Assembly (NCBI GenBank): GCA_024509875.1
Contig: JAMPIV010016258.1
Coordinates: 248,001 to 312,000, forward strand
From: Oreohelix idahoensis
Taxonomy: Eukaryota; Mollusca; Gastropoda; Stylommatophora; Oreohelicidae
Reading direction: 5' to 3'
DNA length: 64,000 bases
The number at the start of each line of letters is the position of its first letter. The stretch's first letter is position 1. The notes beneath the pieces were generated by a model that ran no database searches, was not told the DNA's origin, and saw nothing but the letters and a program-made list of their open reading frames with translations. The translations under genes were made by a program, and so were the position numbers. Positions 46,139 to 58,607 of the stretch are shown one piece after another.

Positions 46139-46908
46139 ATGAGGTGTCCATTTCGTCACAGATAAGTAGAGAAGGAGGAGACCAACTAGGAGGAAGCGAC
46201 CATCGCCCAATCTTTACTACTGTCCAGAGTGTAACTCTCAATACAGGCCCAGCCATTCGAAGATGGAGTTTAAAAAAAAGCCAACTGGGGTTTATTCAGG
46301 CATCGGGTGAATACGCTGCTGTCTGACCTCAAGGTGCAGAACAGAGACATTAGTAAAGTGGTAAAAGACTTCAACACATGCATACTTCAAGCTGCAAAAG
46401 AAACTATCCCCAAAGGATTCTTGTGTAACACACCATACTGGTCCAGCACACTTCAAGAATGCCAGAAAGTATGGGCAAAGTTATAAAGGACGCAGAGGTT
46501 CAGCCTTCACTTGAAACTCACAACAAATGGAAAAAGGCTGTAGCAGAGTTTCAGAGAACAAAGCTAGAAGAAAAAAGGAAAAGCTGGAGAAATAACCGGC
46601 AGCGCTGAACCTTGAGAAAGACGGCAAGAAACTTTAGAGATTTGTTAAATCTCTAAATGAAGAGTGTTCATAACATAGGCAGATTATCACTTTGGATGAA
46701 TGTGGCGAAATTCTCAGAGGAAAACAAGCTGCAGACCTGTTTGCTAGAAGATACAGTTCAGAAAGCTACTTAACCATTAACATAGACCATCAGAGAGAGA
46801 TAAGAAAAGAAATACGGGAAACCAAGGGACAGACAGATTCTCCTGCCCCAGTGAGGGAACCCATCACACTAGGAGAACTGCAAAAGGCTATTTTCAAACT
46901 TAAGGTCC
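46139..46908 (+). pseudogene. LINE-E part 2: end of endonuclease and linker
   Basis: SISSQISREGGDQLGGSDHRPIF-type reading: the GSDH motif supplies the last endonuclease catalytic Asp and His. Frame-broken linker follows, with ILRGKQAADLFARRYSS and ELQKAIFKLKV before a SINE insertion at 46909. Several stops (46326, 46485, 46609) are visible. Confidence 0.8.
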
Positions 46909-47126
46909 GGGACCAGAAGACGCAGCAATAGAGACCGCAGTCAGCGACTCATAGCTTGACTGCCTGCGTCAGGACCAGCGAACCAGAGCTGGTCAAGACC
47001 GTGCTCCACCTCCACGTGGTGGTCCTGGAAACAGCCTGCAGCAATGCAGGTGATAATCACCAGCTACGTATTGTAAAACGACCACAACCAACACCGTCAG
47101 GGCGAACGAAGAAGAAGAAGAAGAAG
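46909..47126 (+). mobile_element. SINE-4 copy with 13-bp target duplication
   Basis: Perfect flanking repeat aaacttaaggtcc at 46896-46908 and 47127-47139. Carries ctggtcaagaccgtgctcc, ggtggtcctggaaacagcc and a (GAA)n tail. Compared with the other copies it lacks about 90 bp in the middle. Inserted into LINE-E, hence younger than it. Confidence 0.92.
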
Positions 47127-47209
47127 AAACTTAAGGTCCAAACGTCACCCTGAATAGACGAAATCAGCAACGAAATGCTAGTAAATCTGAGCTCAGCAGC
47201 AAAGACAAA
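47127..47209 (+). pseudogene. LINE-E part 3
   Basis: Short continuation of LINE-E (DEISNEMLVNLSSAAK-like reading) between the SINE and an LTR insertion. Confidence 0.7.
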
Positions 47210-48203
47210 TGTGACCACATGGCCTTCCACGTTAGCATTATCCCTACTACTTCCACGCTAAGCATTTATACGTGCTATAATATGCTACATATAAGAATGA
47301 CAGACATCAAAAGCAAATAAGACGTTTTTACACAAAACGCAGTATCATTCAAAGTTCAGTTGGCAGTTACTGCTCTGACAGGGCAAACGTAGGTCAGTCC
47401 CAGATAAAAATAATGAATGGGTTTTATGCGCGGAAAGTGGGAAATGAATGTTTGTGTGATCTGGTTTTTTTAATCCAATTGTTAAGTTGGAAAAGATCAC
47501 ACATGTGAAAACAGTCGAAATAACAGAAAGTCGTGTGCAAAAAAGTCGAAAACAGAGAGTCGTGTGCAGAAATTGTAACGTGTGGACAAAAGAACGGGAC
47601 GTGTGGAAAAAGGCGGGAAAAAAGAAGAAATAGTATAAATAGAAGAGATGTGGGCGATAGGCAGAGATTTCAGGATTTATGATTCCAAGGATTCCATGAT
47701 TTTAGACAAGAGGATATTTTTTAATAGCGTTAGGTGAACTTCGTCTTTGAGGATATCAAGACAAGTTTTTTTTTGAGTAGACAAGTGTGTACATTATTCA
47801 GTTGGATTATATATTTTTCATTTTGGATAAACAACCATCATTTTGTGAAATTTACAGTGTTTGTCTAATGACATCAATAAACTTTAATATAATTTTCTAC
47901 TGAATTTCTGTTTGTGGAAATTTACAGTAATTTCTTTTGGATATACGTTGTTGTGCTGAAACCGTTTTGCTTTTCACCAAACTTAAAGGGAAGAACCTAC
48001 CTGGGAAGAAGAAAAAAAATGAGTAAAGATCAAGTATTACCATCTCTGGCGGAAGGCCAGTTAGCACTTGAACCACAACAACATATAAAAGATTAACTCT
48101 GACTAAATAAAATCAATATAACTACTAGTGCCGTATAAACTGCCCTGCCACATAACATACTAATTGGCGCCGTGACCTGCGCACAGGTAACTGCCCTGCC
48201 ACA
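47210..48203 (+). mobile_element. Near-solo LTR (LTR-4) with residual primer site
   Basis: Interrupts LINE-E, which resumes at 48204. Starts tgtgaccacatgg and ends ctgccctgccaca, flanked by caaa (47206-47209 and 48204-48207). A TATAAATA at 47634-47641 and AATAAA at 47876-47881 suit an LTR promoter and poly-A signal. The LTR appears to end at 48152; then comes a 38-bp internal remnant with tggcgccgtgacc, a primer-site-like sequence, and a repeat of the LTR's last 13 bases (48191-48203). Confidence 0.75.
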
Positions 48204-50447
48204 CAAAACTGCTTGAAATATTCAACCACAGCTGGGTGAAAGGTACGGTACCCTTAATATGGAGAGAAGCCATCACAATATCCATGATAAAGAAAGGAAA
48301 ATGTAAGACCAAGGCTTCAAGTTACCGGCCACTCAGTCTCAAAAGCTGTATTGGGAAGACTATGGAGCGAATAGTCAACCAGAGATTGAAATGGTATTTA
48401 GAGTCTGAGCAGATCCTGGTGCCGGAACAAGCTGGATTTAGAGAATGCTACAGTATAGAAGACCAAGTTACCTAATTGTCTCAAGCAGTAGAAGATGCCT
48501 TCCATGAGAAGAAAAAGTTCCTAACGATCTGGGTCGACTTCAAGCAGGCCTTTGACAAGGTGTGGAAAGATGGCCTTATAGCAAAACGTAAAAGAAGTGG
48601 AATCCAAGGCAACATGTTAAGATGGATCCAGTCATACTTGCACAACAGGAGAGCTAGAGTCACTCTTGATGGTCTGCAGAGCAGAAAAAAAGTAGCTCTA
48701 TCAGGGGGTACCTCAAGGAGGAGAAATTTCTCCAACACTCTTCATTGTTTACATCAATGACCTGGTAAAAGATCTCCCCGCTGGAGTGAAAGCTGCCTTA
48801 TATGCAGACGACCTAGTACTCTGGTGCGCCGATGAATACGTCACCACAGCAAATTATAGAAGGCAGCGGGCAGCAGACATGTTAATGTCATGGGCACAGA
48901 AATGGCTTACAATAAACACAGACAAAACCTCCACAAAGCTGTTCTCCCTCTCCCCCAAGGACTAAGCAGCTAACATACACCTAGGGACAACCATGATCAA
49001 GGAAGAAAGCTATCCCACCTATCTTGGGGTGACATTTGATCAAACGCTTACATGGAATAAGCCTATCGAAAATGCAGAAAGAAAGGCCCGAAGACGACTA
49101 GGCATACTCGGAAAACTAGCAGGTACCAATTGGGGAGCAAATGAACGAACTTTAAATAAAAATGTTAGTGGAGTAATAAGACCTCACTTAGAGTTCGGCT
49201 CAGCAGCATGGTCATCAGCTGCTAACTCAAATCTGCAGTCGTTGGACAAGGTGCAAAATCAAGCTCTCAAGCTCATTACTGGAGCCATGAAACCTACGCC
49301 GATATCAGAGAAGCAGAAACTTACTAGATTACAGACATTGTTCTATAGAAGAGACACAAAAAGCATGATACAGATGGAATAATACAACAGTATGCCAACG
49401 CACCCAATGAAGGCAAGACTAGATGATCTGGCATTGTGACGTCTAAAACGTAGCAGCTTTGTCCATCGAGGAAAAATACTTAAAAGACAGCATAAAGAAG
49501 ACATATCTATGAAGACAACACCGCTGAAACCCACCCTATACCCTGTACCATGGGAACAGGCCAGCAGTACCCTCCAAATTAATACATCAATCATTGGTCG
49601 GTCTCACAAGTGGATATAAGTATAATGATCTGCAAAAACGAACTACTACATTAGGTATGCTCCAAGAAAGCTATCCCAAACAAACATGGATACATGCCTA
49701 CACAGATGGATCAGCAACAAATTCTGTTAAGAATGGAGGCGCTGGTATCTTTATCTCGTATCCTGACAACCACAATGAGACTATGTATGTTCCCACTGGT
49801 AAATTCTGTTCCAACTATGCAGCTGAGGTTCAAGCTCTAGAGCAAGCTGCAAATATGATTTATAACATCAACTCTGACTGCCACCAGGTAGTCATCCTCA
49901 CAGATGCACTGTCTGTACTGCAAGCTCTTCAGGGTTGTAAACTCCCGCATCTGAGAAATGAACTAAGCAAGGTAGCTGCCAAAAAGCGAACCATACTTCA
50001 GTGGGTACCATCCCATTGTGGTATAATCGGAAATGAAAAGGCAGATAAACTTGCAAAGACATGGAGGAGAATGTGATCAAGAAGATAATGAAATCACATA
50101 CTTTGAGAAAGAGAGCTATCCAAGCTATCAGAAGAGAAAAGAATCAACCCAACGACGACTACCACACTCTTGACCGGCAGGGACAGATCACCATTTTTCG
50201 TCTCAGGACAGGGCATAACAAACTGAATAAACACATGTACAAGCTACGATTGTCTGCTTCACCACTGTGCACATCTGGATTAAACAAACACACTGCTGAG
50301 CATGTTCTACAGGATTGTCCTCCGTACAACCAGTTAAGAAAGATATACTGGCCCTATGACTCAACACTAAACTCAAAGCTGTATGGAGCTAAAGAGGAAC
50401 TCCAGACAACGGTCGAATTCATCACGAGAACTCGTCTGACGGAGTAA
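48204..50447 (+). pseudogene. LINE-E part 4: RT, RNase H and C-terminal domain
   Basis: Plus-strand frames encode RT blocks VPLIWREAITISMIKKG, SYRPLSLKSCIGKTMERI, LVPEQAGFRECYSIEDQ, a stop at 48474, WVDFKQAFDKVWKDGL, a frameshift near 48705, QGGEISPTLFIVYINDL and catalytic YADDLV near 48800, then SYPTYLGVTFDQTLTW and RPHLEFGSAAWSSAA. A stop at 49382 precedes RNase H (49594-50076): YTDGSATNS, AAEVQALEQAA, VVILTDALSVLQAL and VPSHCGIIGNEKADKLA supply the catalytic acids. The final ORF ends with FRLRTGHNKLNKHMYKL and HVLQDCPPYNQLR. An RNase H after RT places it in the I group (Nimb/Ingi-like). Dead. Confidence 0.88.
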
Positions 50448-50721
50448 ACATCAAAGATGCGATCGCAAGAAAAAGAAAAAACTGAAAATCATATGTGAAA
50501 ATTGTCAGCATTAAACGAAATGACTTTTTAAAAAGCTTTCATAAAGATTCGTGTTTTTTTTTTAAATGTGCTCTTGTATCGTAATTCAAAACAGCTACTT
50601 ATCTACAACAACTTGAACGATTACAATTAAACTTATTACGGATTTGGTAATAGTAGTTACTAAATAAGCAATATTCATACTTTAACAGATTAGACGTATA
50701 CTGATTTTCGTTGGTCAGATC
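50448..50721. other. LINE-E 3' flank, no gene
   Basis: No clear tail microsatellite seen after 50447. The gatc at 50718-50721 is the left target duplication of the next element. Confidence 0.4.
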
Positions 50722-51095
50722 TGTGATGGGGCCGTAAAGACACCCCAGCCTCCCCCTTCATGTTCATGGCATATTTCTGACTCAGTAGAAGATTTATTAC
50801 TAGGCCATAATAAAGCCTAAAAATTAGTTATATTTGATAGTTGTGTGTTATATTAAATAGCTGTAGGTTTTATTTGTGTTTTCATGCCTTCTAGAGCAAT
50901 AATCGCGAGTGTTATTTGCGTGGCGCAATTACTACGCGCCGCGCAGTAAGTTGAGTGATTAGCCTAGAGCCTATATAAAGAAAAAGCGGGCGGCGAACGG
51001 GCCTGTTTTGCAAAAGCCGCCCAGAGAGAACAAACGAAGTTAGACACCAGAGCCAAGCTGTAAATGCCTTGAGCACGTGAGTTTGATTTAGAAGC

Positions 51096-51353
51096 GATGT
51101 ACAACGCAAGTCCAGTCAACATCAGAGCTGGTCAAGACCGTGCTCCACCTCCACGTGGTGGTCCTGGAAACAGTCTGCAACAGTGCAGGCTGGCTGAGCG
51201 AGTACGGATCGCAATGGGAAGGCAAACCCGGTCCTAAAAAATGCCGTGCAGAAGTCGGATGTGTCGACCGAAAGGTGCAGATATCACAGCTACGTTGGAA
51301 ACAGACACAACGCAACCACCGTCCTTTTCAGGGCGAACGAGGAAGAAGAAGAA
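51096..51353 (+). mobile_element. SINE-4 copy with 11-bp target duplication
   Basis: Flanked by gatttagaagc at 51085-51095 and 51354-51364. Carries ctggtcaagaccgtgctcc through tgcagaagtcggatgtgtcg to a GAA tail. The 5' part is shorter than in the 6626-6934 copy. The overlapping ORF at 51140-51490 is a SINE by-product. Confidence 0.9.
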
Positions 51354-52079
51354 GATTTAGAAGCAGATTAGCTTATTTCTTAGTGAAATTACCATTATTT
51401 CCCTGTAGCTTTAGAATTATATTGAGCGTGTCTGTTTTAATGGTTAATGAAATAAATAGATTGATGTGTTTCCAGGACCTGATAATTTAGTCTTGAAAAA
51501 TAAATGAGTGAAAATAATATGCGTGGATTGATTTTAATAGTGTAAGTCCAAATCACAGATGTGAGAAGTTTGTAGCAATTATTTCATTCATCAGAAAGGC
51601 AAATAGAGTATGAAAGTATTTCATACATGAAACCAGGCAGAGAAGCGATCTATTACTTGAATTTAGATATTATTGACTTGTTAGAAAATAGCAAGATGGC
51701 AGCCACGTGGTGATGAATGTATAAAAGTGGCGCGAGGAGTCTGCAGTAATACTCTTAGTTATCAAGCCTATAATGTTACGCAGTTTTATACTGTATGAAT
51801 TGACACGTGGGCCAAGGCAGGATAAGATAATTTTCTCCAGTAAAGGAAAGAGATAGTTTTCGTGTTAAGATCTCCTTTTGGTGATGAATTTAATTCCAGT
51901 TTTGTTAAAGTCAAGAATAATTATATTTTATTCTTTAATGTAAGAGTAATTTAGTGGTATTTCACGATTATTGATTATTCTACTGTATATCCTTAGTGGG
52001 TTACTTTGAGTGAGGTGAGAATATGTATTTAGATTTCTGGAGAGCGCGAGGCACTCCTTGGTGCGTAAGGCACGTTGAG

Positions 52080-52290
52080 TCAGGTGTTTCTCTGTTTGCT
52101 CCTTGTGAAGCATGGAAACACCAATGCGGCTGGTGTCCCTCACAAGCCGACAAGAAGCATTTTTATGCTATTGCAGTGGTTGTTTCGGTAACGATGTGTT
52201 TCATGTGATGAGATTCCCAGGCTCATCAGTGGTCATATACGACACGATTGTTGCCAGGCGCACCAGTCGTCACATACGACATGCTTCAGA
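52080..52290 (-). mobile_element. SINE-5 copy
   Basis: Minus strand carries the gaagcat/gcttc, ccgaaac and gagcctgggaatctcatc blocks of SINE-5. Overlapping ORFs have no signature. Confidence 0.6.
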
Positions 52291-52439
52291 GTGCAGAACG
52301 AATATTGAGATGGATGAGTTGCGAGGTGGTGGTTTATTCTCATTATTGAGAGTATTTGTTGTACATATAGTTGAATATTATTTTATGTCCATGTTATTAT
52401 TATTTAATTATGGTTATGAATAGAATGGTTTGTGAGAGC

Positions 52440-52790
52440 ACGTGGGCTCCCTTGGAGATATATATCTCTCTTCTTCGCTCCTGAGGGAGCATGGGGCCAC
52501 CAGTGTGGTTTGCCTCCGTATGAAGCATTTAGATGCTCGTGCAGTAGTAGTTTCGGTAGCAATCTGTGTTACATGGTGAGGTTGCCAGCCTCATGCACAA
52601 CACCATACTAGTCTCATTAAACGACATGCATGAGTGTGTGATAGTTGAGTGTGTGTGTGCTCTTGCAGTAGTGGTTTCGGTAGCAACCTATGTTACACGG
52701 TGAGATTGCCAGCCCCATGCACAACACCATACTAGTATCGCTAGACAACATGCATGTGAGTGTGTGTGCATGATAGTTGAATGTTTCACG
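52440..52790 (-). mobile_element. Two SINE-5 units in tandem
   Basis: The segment cagtagtagtttcggtagc ... ttgccagcctcatgcacaac ... gacatgcatg is repeated at 52540-52640 and 52665-52755. On the minus strand both correspond to the SINE-5 body, the second truncated. Confidence 0.65.
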
Positions 52791-53208
52791 CAGTGTAGAA
52801 GGACAGTTTGACAGGTGAGAGCATGGGGTCTCTGATTATTTAACAATGATTTTAACTAGTCGTTGCTTTGTTTGCTTCTTCAGATTAGCAATCGAGCACA
52901 GGCTGGGTGTTTGTTTGGTGTTTGGTTTGTTGGTTTATTTGTTTAATGTTTGCTTCGTTTAAATGTCACTGATAGGGTTGTAGAAATAAATACAGCCCCT
53001 GCCTCAAGAATCAGAGTTTTATTGTTGAATTAGTGTCGGTTGCGAGTGTGCAAGAGAGTGATCAAATATCACAACATCATCATCATCTCACCCACCCTAT
53101 CACAGATCTATGTTTCAAAGGAATGCCATCTATCCAGTTTTACTTTATTAATACTCTTTATTTATACAATGCCAAGTAGAAAAAAAAAAACAGCAGTAAC
53201 CATGTATT

Positions 53209-55025
53209 TGTCGTGAAATTCTAAATCCACATATATAAATTAAAAAGTAAATTAATAAAAGGAAAGAAGACTGGTAAAGACCCGTGCTTTCCAATAGCGT
53301 ACACCTACGTTGTAGAATGCCATAATGGCTGAACCAGAAAACCCCTTTTTCTGCTCCGTCTGCATAAAACTACACGCGTTTCTAAAAATACAACTAGTAC
53401 TGTGTTTCTTTGAAAACCTTGAGATACGCAAGCTGCTTAATGACCTAGATACACAAATACTAGCATTAATGAATTATATACACTGCGTAATGAAAAGATA
53501 GAAGGACTTAGGATAGAGAGAGAGAGAGAGGTACTGAGGAACGCATGCAACACTAACACGCAGTCGCGCGATATAAAATAATGCCACCCCCAACGCGAAA
53601 GGCATGAAGCACTAATTTTTTTCAAATAGACAGTGATAAAAAACACTACCAATACACGGTTAGGTTTTGAAAACATGATTAATGCTTATTAGGAAACATG
53701 ACATTCTACTGTTTTATGTCTGAAATCCTGACATTAGTCTGACAGAACAGTCGAAAAGGCAGGACAGGTGGCGGTTCTAAATCGAAAAAAATAAAAAATA
53801 CACGACTATCCTAGAAAATACATATTTTGAACGCAGCCACTTAGCTCCATTAAAACTTATATATTTGGGTGCCTTAGGACTTGCTGACAAAGAATATGTT
53901 AGGTGTTAAGCAATTAGTTTAATAATTAACAAATTATAGCCATAGTACTAGAGTGGTGCTGTCAGACAACACAGGATCATTTTTGCTCATAATGGTGTGT
54001 TTGAACCGTGTTTTAGAAAAAATGGGGCCACCATGTTAAATCTGATTTGATTGGCGGGAATAATATGTAAGGCTAAACATGATTAGTCGATTGCAAATAC
54101 TATTTCTGGTTGTTAATAGAAACGATAGAAAGAGTACATTTTTTTTTTTCAAATGCTTTTGTAAACATGGTCCGATTGGTTAGACCATTTGATATAGTCA
54201 ATTAGGAGTGTCAGTTCAGGGCCACATTTTGAAAATAAACTTACTAAGAAACAAGTGCGTTGAGATCCAGCTCATATTTTTCTAAATAAAAGCCTGGGAC
54301 AGAGGCAGATCGAAATTGTGCCATAATTCATCGCCAGTCAACGTATTTGTTTATTATTTCCATGAATTGTGGGACCGTGGTCCTGAACTATTAAAGCAGC
54401 ACCTGGTCTGAGTTTTGCTGAATCCAGAGGCTGGCAGCATACTCCTTGGTCAAGATAGCGACCAGTATTTTTTCTCAAGGAAACGGTGAAGCAAGCGAGC
54501 AGTGGAGACTGTTTCCTGTACCTCATAGTACTACATCACAACTTACACACATATTGTAATAATAATAATATATGTCAATACAAAGATCATATCTATAAAT
54601 AGTGTACATACACTTGTAATTACATTTGATTGTGATTCCTGGTTCACTTTGTAGTTGAATCAGGATATCTATTATTGAAAGAAATTAATACATATTTTTT
54701 AAAGTTAAAAATTGACTTATTAAGATAGTTTTATAGAGTGTTCTATGTGTGTGAGTGTCACAGTGTTGTAAAAAGTTGTGGATTAAACTTAATTGTTTAT
54801 CTGTCTGTTGGTTGTTGTGAACATACACTTCATCACTTTCATCACCCTAGACATTCAACGTAGTCACCACAATATTCCAGAATAATTCTGACTGAGGTAT
54901 AAATGTGGTAGCAAGTAAGGTTATCTGTAATACACCACACTTATTAGATACAGATACCTTCACAGCTGATCTCAGTCAGTACACTAAGTCCCCTATAAAT
55001 ATTTATACCATCCCACTTTACCACA
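53209..55025 (+). mobile_element. Solo LTR of the element 2 family, perfect 5-bp target duplication
   Basis: Collinear with the 2.03-kb LTRs of element 2 from tgtcgtgaaattctaaatcc to cccactttaccaca, with many substitutions and small deletions (1817 bp). Flanked by gtatt at 53204-53208 and 55026-55030. No internal sequence remains, so LTR-LTR recombination is likely. Much older than element 2. Flanking sequence on both sides also surrounds the SINE at 30209-30478. Confidence 0.92.
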
Positions 55026-55030
55026 GTATT

Positions 55031-55710
55031 ATTGCCTTGGTTTTACTGGCACATCCATTTCTCAATACGTACAACACAGCATTAATTATATTTGTACTGT
55101 GCAGTGCTCCCTACCGTTATGTGCGTCCTTCTTGCAACACCGGGACTCTTTTGTTGCTGGTAGCAGCAACATTCCTAGATTTTTTTTACACCGAGCTTGG
55201 TCACTGCACGCTCTTTCTTGTAGAGGGTGGCCGAGTTCCCTGAACTTTGACACGGGAGAAAGACGTTGTCTTTCATGTGATAGTGCTTGCCTAGAAACAC
55301 TACGCCAGAATGTCACAAATAATGTCTTCTAACAATTCTGTCCGGAAGCTATTACAACATTCTGTATGTCAGGTGCATGTCTGTAATATGTCCGCAGACG
55401 GATAATTTATCTCCCCGTACTTGTGCAAACACCGACCCTCACCAACTGGGCTGTGACTCTTCACGACAGTCATTAGAAGGTCACACTAGCCATATCAGCG
55501 ATACACGAGCTCGCTTGGCCATTTCCGTGTGAATCCGGCGCCCTATGTCTGGTATACGAACATTTTACCATCATGTCTGTCGGTCAATATTGCATCACCT
55601 GTCCACCTGTCCACTCTCTCAGTAGGGATGGTCGGGTAAACAGACAAGACGAGTTATTGCAGGAAGAATTGTAAACAATGACTCGGAAATACCAATACTG
55701 CCGGAGAGGA
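55031..55710. other. No gene seen
   Basis: Open stretches at 54905-55332 overlap on both strands without protein signatures. A segment near 55693-55725 shares atactgccggagag with 46111-46124. Confidence 0.45.
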
Positions 55711-55714
55711 AAAG

Positions 55715-55872
55715 AGAGCGAACCCAATTATATGACAGCTGAGAATCTCATCATGTAAAACCAATTGCTACATAAACCACGGCTGTAACAGCTTGTGAAT
55801 GTTTTGTGTAGGATTCCTGTAAGGAGGTCAACTACAGCGATGGATGGCTCCATGCTGCGAAGGTCGTGATTG
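55715..55872 (+). mobile_element. SINE-5 copy beside the second GAT composite element
   Basis: Blocks ctgagaatctcatcatg and gtaaggaggtcaactac match 14280-14385, with the same transition into GAT repeats through gggaaataatgatgatg. Confidence 0.7.
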
Positions 55873-56245
55873 GGAAATAATGATGATGATTAGGAAGAGA
55901 AGGAAGATTGATGATGATGATTGATGAGGATGATGCTGATTGATGATGATGATGAGTTGGAGGATGATGATGATGATGATTGATGATGATGATTGCTGAT
56001 CATGATAATGATGATGATGATGAATTGGAGGATGATGATGATTGCTGATGATGATGATTGATGATGACGATAATGATGATGAAGATGATGACGATGATAA
56101 TGAAGATGACAACGATGACAATGTCGATGATGATGATAGTACGATGATGATGAAGATGGTGACGATGGTGATGATGAAGATGATGACGATGATCATGATG
56201 AAGATGACGACTATAACGAGGATAATGATGATAGTGGAGAATAAT
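55873..56245. repeat. Imperfect (GAT)n array
   Basis: Trinucleotide array; equivalent of 14417-15320 but shorter. Confidence 0.93.
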
Positions 56246-57095
56246 TATCTCCATCTTATATTCAGCAGTAGGTAGTGAACGGAGATTGTTACATTTACAG
56301 ATACTCGTTAGATTTAGGCGCCCAAGTCGATACGCCATTAAATAATGGTTAGGAGACGGAGAGATAGAAGATTTATTTTGAATTTTTGTTGTTGTATGCA
56401 GGGTTTTTTTTTGTAGTACGTACAGAGACTTTCAAAGATATCTTTACAGTAAAAAAAAAATTGTATGATTAAAAAAAAGCTGTTAATTAATTGGTCACAT
56501 TTCAGTCTGTTTTTTTTTTTTTTTTTTTAACTTTTCCCCTTGTCATTTTCGAACTGTAGCTCCATAGCTTCATAACCAATTCATCCAGACAAAAGACCAC
56601 ATGAGACTTTGTCTTGAGGAATTGCAACAGAAAGAGCACAACATACGAAATCATCTCTCGTCATTTATGTCGGGTTAATTGCTCGTGTTAAAAAGAAAAG
56701 AAAAAAAGATTTCTTTAGTTGTCATCATAAAATTGTTGGGGAGGTAAGTTTTTTTTTTTTTTTAAGGGAAACAATTTAATTAATTTAAAAAGTTATTAAA
56801 ATGAATAAAATATTTATATTTTATTTTAATTGCACCCAATTGTGCTTATACATTATATAAGGAAAAAGTATAGTTTTGTGATCACATTAGGGCTTTTGTT
56901 AAATTCTTAAATACTTTTTTTTTTTTGTATTTTGTTAACCAAGTAATAAACATTTTGCACTTGATCTACATTTTAATGTAGTGAGTATTTTTTAACCCCG
57001 ACACTCTCAATAGTGATATATATCACACAAAAGGTCGTAATTGGGAAATAATGATGATGAGGAGGAAAACTCAGCATGAATAATGCTGTAAAAAC
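56246..57095. repeat. Composite element body, copy 2
   Basis: Collinear with 15321-16170, including the near-identical block at 56270-56348 and the poly-T tracts. No credible gene. Confidence 0.8.
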
Positions 57096-57556
57096 TCCAC
57101 AGCCTAATATCTGGCCTGTGGCTAGGATCATGTGTCTAGACACGGGGACCGGTACAGTGACATTCATGTGTCATTAGGTCCCCTGTGTGAGAACACAGAG
57201 GATCACTACAGTGACACAGTTTGTCATTGGGTCTTCTTGTGTTGGGACATGTGGTCTTGACCAGAGCCGGGTTTGGGCTGGGTGGCAATGCGACCTCATG
57301 CGAGGAAAAAATATGCGACCTCATGCGAGACAAAAAAAAAAGAAAAAAAGTCTAGACGCAGGGACCAGTAGTGACATTTATGTCATGAGGTCCTTTGTGT
57401 AAGAACATAGAAGATCACTACAATGACACATGGTGTCATTGGGTCTTCGTGTGTTGGGACATGTGGTCTTGACCAGAGCCGGGTTTGGGCTGGGGCAAAT
57501 GCAACCTCATGCGAGGAAAAAATATGCAACCTCATGCGAGGAAATTAAAAAAAAAA
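57096..57556 (+). repeat. Two core units, the second truncated
   Basis: The first unit (57096-57348) ends in an A-rich run; the second (57349-57556) lacks the first ~45 bases and ends gaggaaattaaaaaaaaa. A new GAT array follows immediately, so a second composite copy is joined on here. Confidence 0.8.
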
Positions 57557-57740
57557 ATGATGATGAGGAGGAGGAGAAGGAAGATTGATGATGATGATTG
57601 ATGAGGATGATGCTGATTGATGATGATGATAATGATGATTGATGATGATGACAACGATGACAATGTCGATGATGATGATGAAGATGGTGATGATGAAGAT
57701 GATGACGATGATCATGATGAAGATGACGAGGATAATGATG
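57557..57740. repeat. (GAT)n array
   Basis: Short GAT array linking the two composite copies. Confidence 0.92.
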
Positions 57741-58607
57741 ATAGTGGAGAATAATTATCTCCATCTTATATTCAGCAGTAGGTAGTGAACGGAGATTGTT
57801 ACATTTACAGATACTCGTTAGATTTAGGCGCCCAAGTCGATACGCCATTAAATAATGGTTAGGAGAACGGAAAGATAGAAGGTTTACGTTGAATGTTTGT
57901 TGTGTATGTGTGTTTTTTCTTCTTTTAATACGAACAAAGGCAAGATTTTAAAAGATATCCATACAGTATAAAAAAAAGTATATATTGTGTGATATAAAAA
58001 GGTGTTAATTAATTATTTACATTTCAGTCGGTATTTTTTTTTGTTTGTTCTTTGTTTATTTGTTTTTTAAACTGTCGTTCCATAGCTTCATAACCAATTC
58101 ATCCAGACAAAAGACCACAGGAGATTTAGTCTTGAGGAATTGCAACAGACAGAGCACAACATACGAAATCATCTCTCGTCATTTATGACGGGTTAATTGC
58201 TCGTGTTTAAAAAAAAAAAAAATAAAGATTTCTTTACGTGTCATCGTTGAAATTGTTGGGGAGGTAATTTTTTTTTTTAAGGGAAACAATTTAATTAATT
58301 AAAAAATTATTAAAATTAATAAAATATTTACATTTTGTTTTATTTACATCCAATTGTGCTTATACATTATATAAGGAGGAAATGTAGTTTTGTGACCAAA
58401 TTAGTGCACTTGTTAAATTCTTAAATACTTGATTATTTTTATTTGTATTTTGTTAACTAAGTAATAAACATTTCGCACTTGATCTACATTTTAATGTAGT
58501 GAGTATTTTTTAACCCCGCCACTCTCATTAGCATTCTCCTCCTGATTATCAGGTCGTATCGCGGATTTGAACACCAAAAATGTTTCGACGACTACAGCGT
58601 ATTTTAC
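57741..58607. repeat. Composite element body, copy 3
   Basis: Third copy of the ~860-bp body, again with the highly conserved block (57775-57858). Confidence 0.8.

Larger units (their letters stand above)
50722..53104 (+). mobile_element. Candidate solo LTR (LTR-5), 2.4 kb with SINE insertions
   Basis: Ends tgtgatggg and cctatcaca form an inverted TG...CA terminus, flanked by gatc at 50718-50721 and 53105-53108. TATA-like motifs (ctatataaag at 50971, gtataaaag at 51719) and AATAAA at 52985-52990 near the right end fit an LTR. It contains a SINE-4 copy and SINE-5 copies, so it is old. The 4-bp flank is short enough to arise by chance, so borders are tentative. Confidence 0.55.
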
